23,390 bases of DNA from an uncultured Ruminococcus sp. (GTDB taxonomy: Bacteria > Bacillota > Clostridia > Oscillospirales > Ruminococcaceae), in NCBI GenBank assembly GCA_910577575.1, contig CAJTOG010000026.1, forward strand, positions 1 to 23,390, given 5' to 3'. The position numbers were made by a program, and so were the translations under genes. A model generated the notes under the pieces. It did no database searches. It worked only from the letters and a program-made list of their open reading frames with translations, and was not told the DNA's origin. Shown here piece by piece: positions 22,640 to 23,390 of the stretch. The first letter of the stretch is position 1. Each line of letters starts with the position of its first letter.

Positions 22640-22947
22640 TATATAGTATTAATTTTTTCGATTGTCGCACTGTACAGATTGGGATTAACAATCTGCAAAG
22701 TACTCATAAGCTCATCAAGAATATTGAAAATGGACCTTTCATTTTTTCCTTTTATAGTTGCAAAGAACTCACTGTTTCCGTAATATTCTGTCAGATACTC
22801 ATGAGATGCAGTTTTTTCTGAATCTTTCAATCCATATAAGTGGTCGTATACAGCGTAAAATGTAGCAAGTTTTTCACAAGCCTGATATGAGGAAGGCAGA
22901 TTTTCACATTCTGTAATTGCTTCTTCAAGTTCCTGTTTTGTAATCAT
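22639..22947 (-). CDS. Hypothetical helical protein, 102 residues
   Basis: I chose the ATG at 22947 (MITKQELEEAITECENLPSS): GGAGG lies 8 bp before it, whereas the ATG five codons earlier overlaps that ribosome site. The product is acidic and helical, with YQACEKLATFYAVYDHLYG in the middle. I recognise no firm family, though small proteins of this look occur in Firmicutes prophages. It lies 22 bp downstream of the phage-type gene 22970-23326, in the same direction. Confidence 0.75.
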   Translation of the reverse strand: MITKQELEEAITECENLPSSYQACEKLATFYAVYDHLYGLKDSEKTASHEYLTEYYGNSEFFATIKGKNERSIFNILDELMSTLQIVNPNLYSATIEKINTI

Positions 22948-22969
22948 CTGCCGTTCCTCCATTCAGAAA

Positions 22970-23326
22970 TTAAGTTCTCTCTATTTCGCTGATACATTTT
23001 CTGATTGCCGATTTGGTTTTTTCGCTGTCGGCATCAAGCATCATATCCTCAAGCTTTAACAGCATATGCTCCCTGCTTCCGTCACGGCTGTAACGTCCCA
23101 CAGAGTCACGTTTCCTGCCGGAATAGCTGTTGCCCCTGCCGTAAGCTGTCCATTCACCGTCACCGCTGTAGCCGTCGTCCTCAAGTATACAGATTTTGTC
23201 GATATTCTTTATTGTGTCTGTAAGTTTATGTGCCGTTTCGAGGTCGCCGGCTGACATTTCTGATTTACGGGCTATTTTTTCAAGTTCGTCATGAAATTTT
23301 TCTTTCAGTTCTTTGAGTGCGTGCAT
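22970..23326 (-). CDS. Phage-associated small protein, 118 residues
   Basis: The product starts MHALKELKEKFHDELEKIAR and has a central Gly/Ser/Tyr/Arg-rich segment (SGRKRDSVGRYSRDGSRE), then a helical end. This layout, helical, then low-complexity YSRD-type segment, then helical, is one I associate with small proteins encoded near structural genes in Firmicutes prophages; its role is unknown. The ATG is preceded on the minus strand by GAGGTGATATA. It points to a prophage or remnant right of the island. Confidence 0.78.
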   Translation of the reverse strand: MHALKELKEKFHDELEKIARKSEMSAGDLETAHKLTDTIKNIDKICILEDDGYSGDGEWTAYGRGNSYSGRKRDSVGRYSRDGSREHMLLKLEDMMLDADSEKTKSAIRKCISEIERT

Positions 23327-23342
23327 TATATCACCTCTTTTT

Positions 23343-23390
23343 TTAAGTTGTCGGAGCAGGCGTTACAGGCGAAGTGCCATTAATGCTTGC
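23343..23390 (-). CDS. C-terminal end of a minus-strand gene (partial)
   Basis: On the minus strand the frame reads ASINGTSPVTPAPTT and stops at TAA (23343-23345), 16 bp before the start of the phage-type gene. The Ser/Thr/Pro-rich end would suit a phage structural protein, but only 15 codons are visible. Confidence 0.4.
   Translation of the reverse strand, partial: ASINGTSPVTPAPTT

Overview
The window looks like a low-GC Firmicutes chromosome, most likely a Ruminococcus-type gut or rumen clostridium. This rests on the AT-rich codon use, strong AGGAGG ribosome sites, the tmRNA form, a secreted PIG-L deacetylase with sugar-binding modules, and an Rpn-family nuclease. The genus is an inference. 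TGA is used as a normal stop.

Layout. (1) 1-2330, host flank: the 3' part of a secreted PIG-L-type deacetylase, then a decayed small membrane-protein gene broken by two in-frame TGA codons. (2) 2271-2708: tmRNA (ssrA) with a consensus promoter. (3) 2697-22461: a genomic island of about 19.8 kb inserted at the 3' end of ssrA. It is bounded by a 13-bp direct repeat that contains the tmRNA 3' terminus, and just inside that by a second, 20-bp direct repeat. The probable native tmRNA terminator now lies beyond the right end. (4) 22509-23390, right flank: minus-strand genes, one of a type I associate with prophages.

Inside the island are four blocks. Block A (2923-10083) is a four-gene defence-type operon: a PD-(D/E)XK nuclease/N6-adenine methylase fusion that appears to start at CTG, a second adenine methylase, a Cap4/DUF4297-like nuclease, and an SMC/ABC-type ATPase overlapping it by 4 bp. 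Block B (10188-15141) is a tightly packed eight-gene operon. It encodes a zinc-ribbon amidoligase, a class II glutamine amidotransferase, two tiny hydrophobic peptides, a DUF1643 protein, a 97-aa unknown, a large serine recombinase and a DUF960-like protein. It is bounded by two hairpins with nearly the same stem, in mirrored orientation. Block C (15473-16525) is one very AT-rich orphan gene with its own promoter and terminator. Block D (16752-21326) is a core-like block: two small unknowns, a DUF927 helicase, a 70-aa overlapping ORF, a second large serine recombinase and an 82-aa unknown. An Rpn-family nuclease gene (21471-22283) closes the right end.

I see no relaxase, conjugation genes, phage structural genes or tyrosine integrase. 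The island is therefore probably a non-self-transmissible integrative element or satellite carrying defence cargo, built by nested insertions. The most notable points are the restriction-modification/Cap4-like/ATPase operon with a hidden N-terminal nuclease domain, the amidoligase-amidotransferase operon with two micro-peptides, and the mismatch between a tmRNA att site and two serine recombinases.
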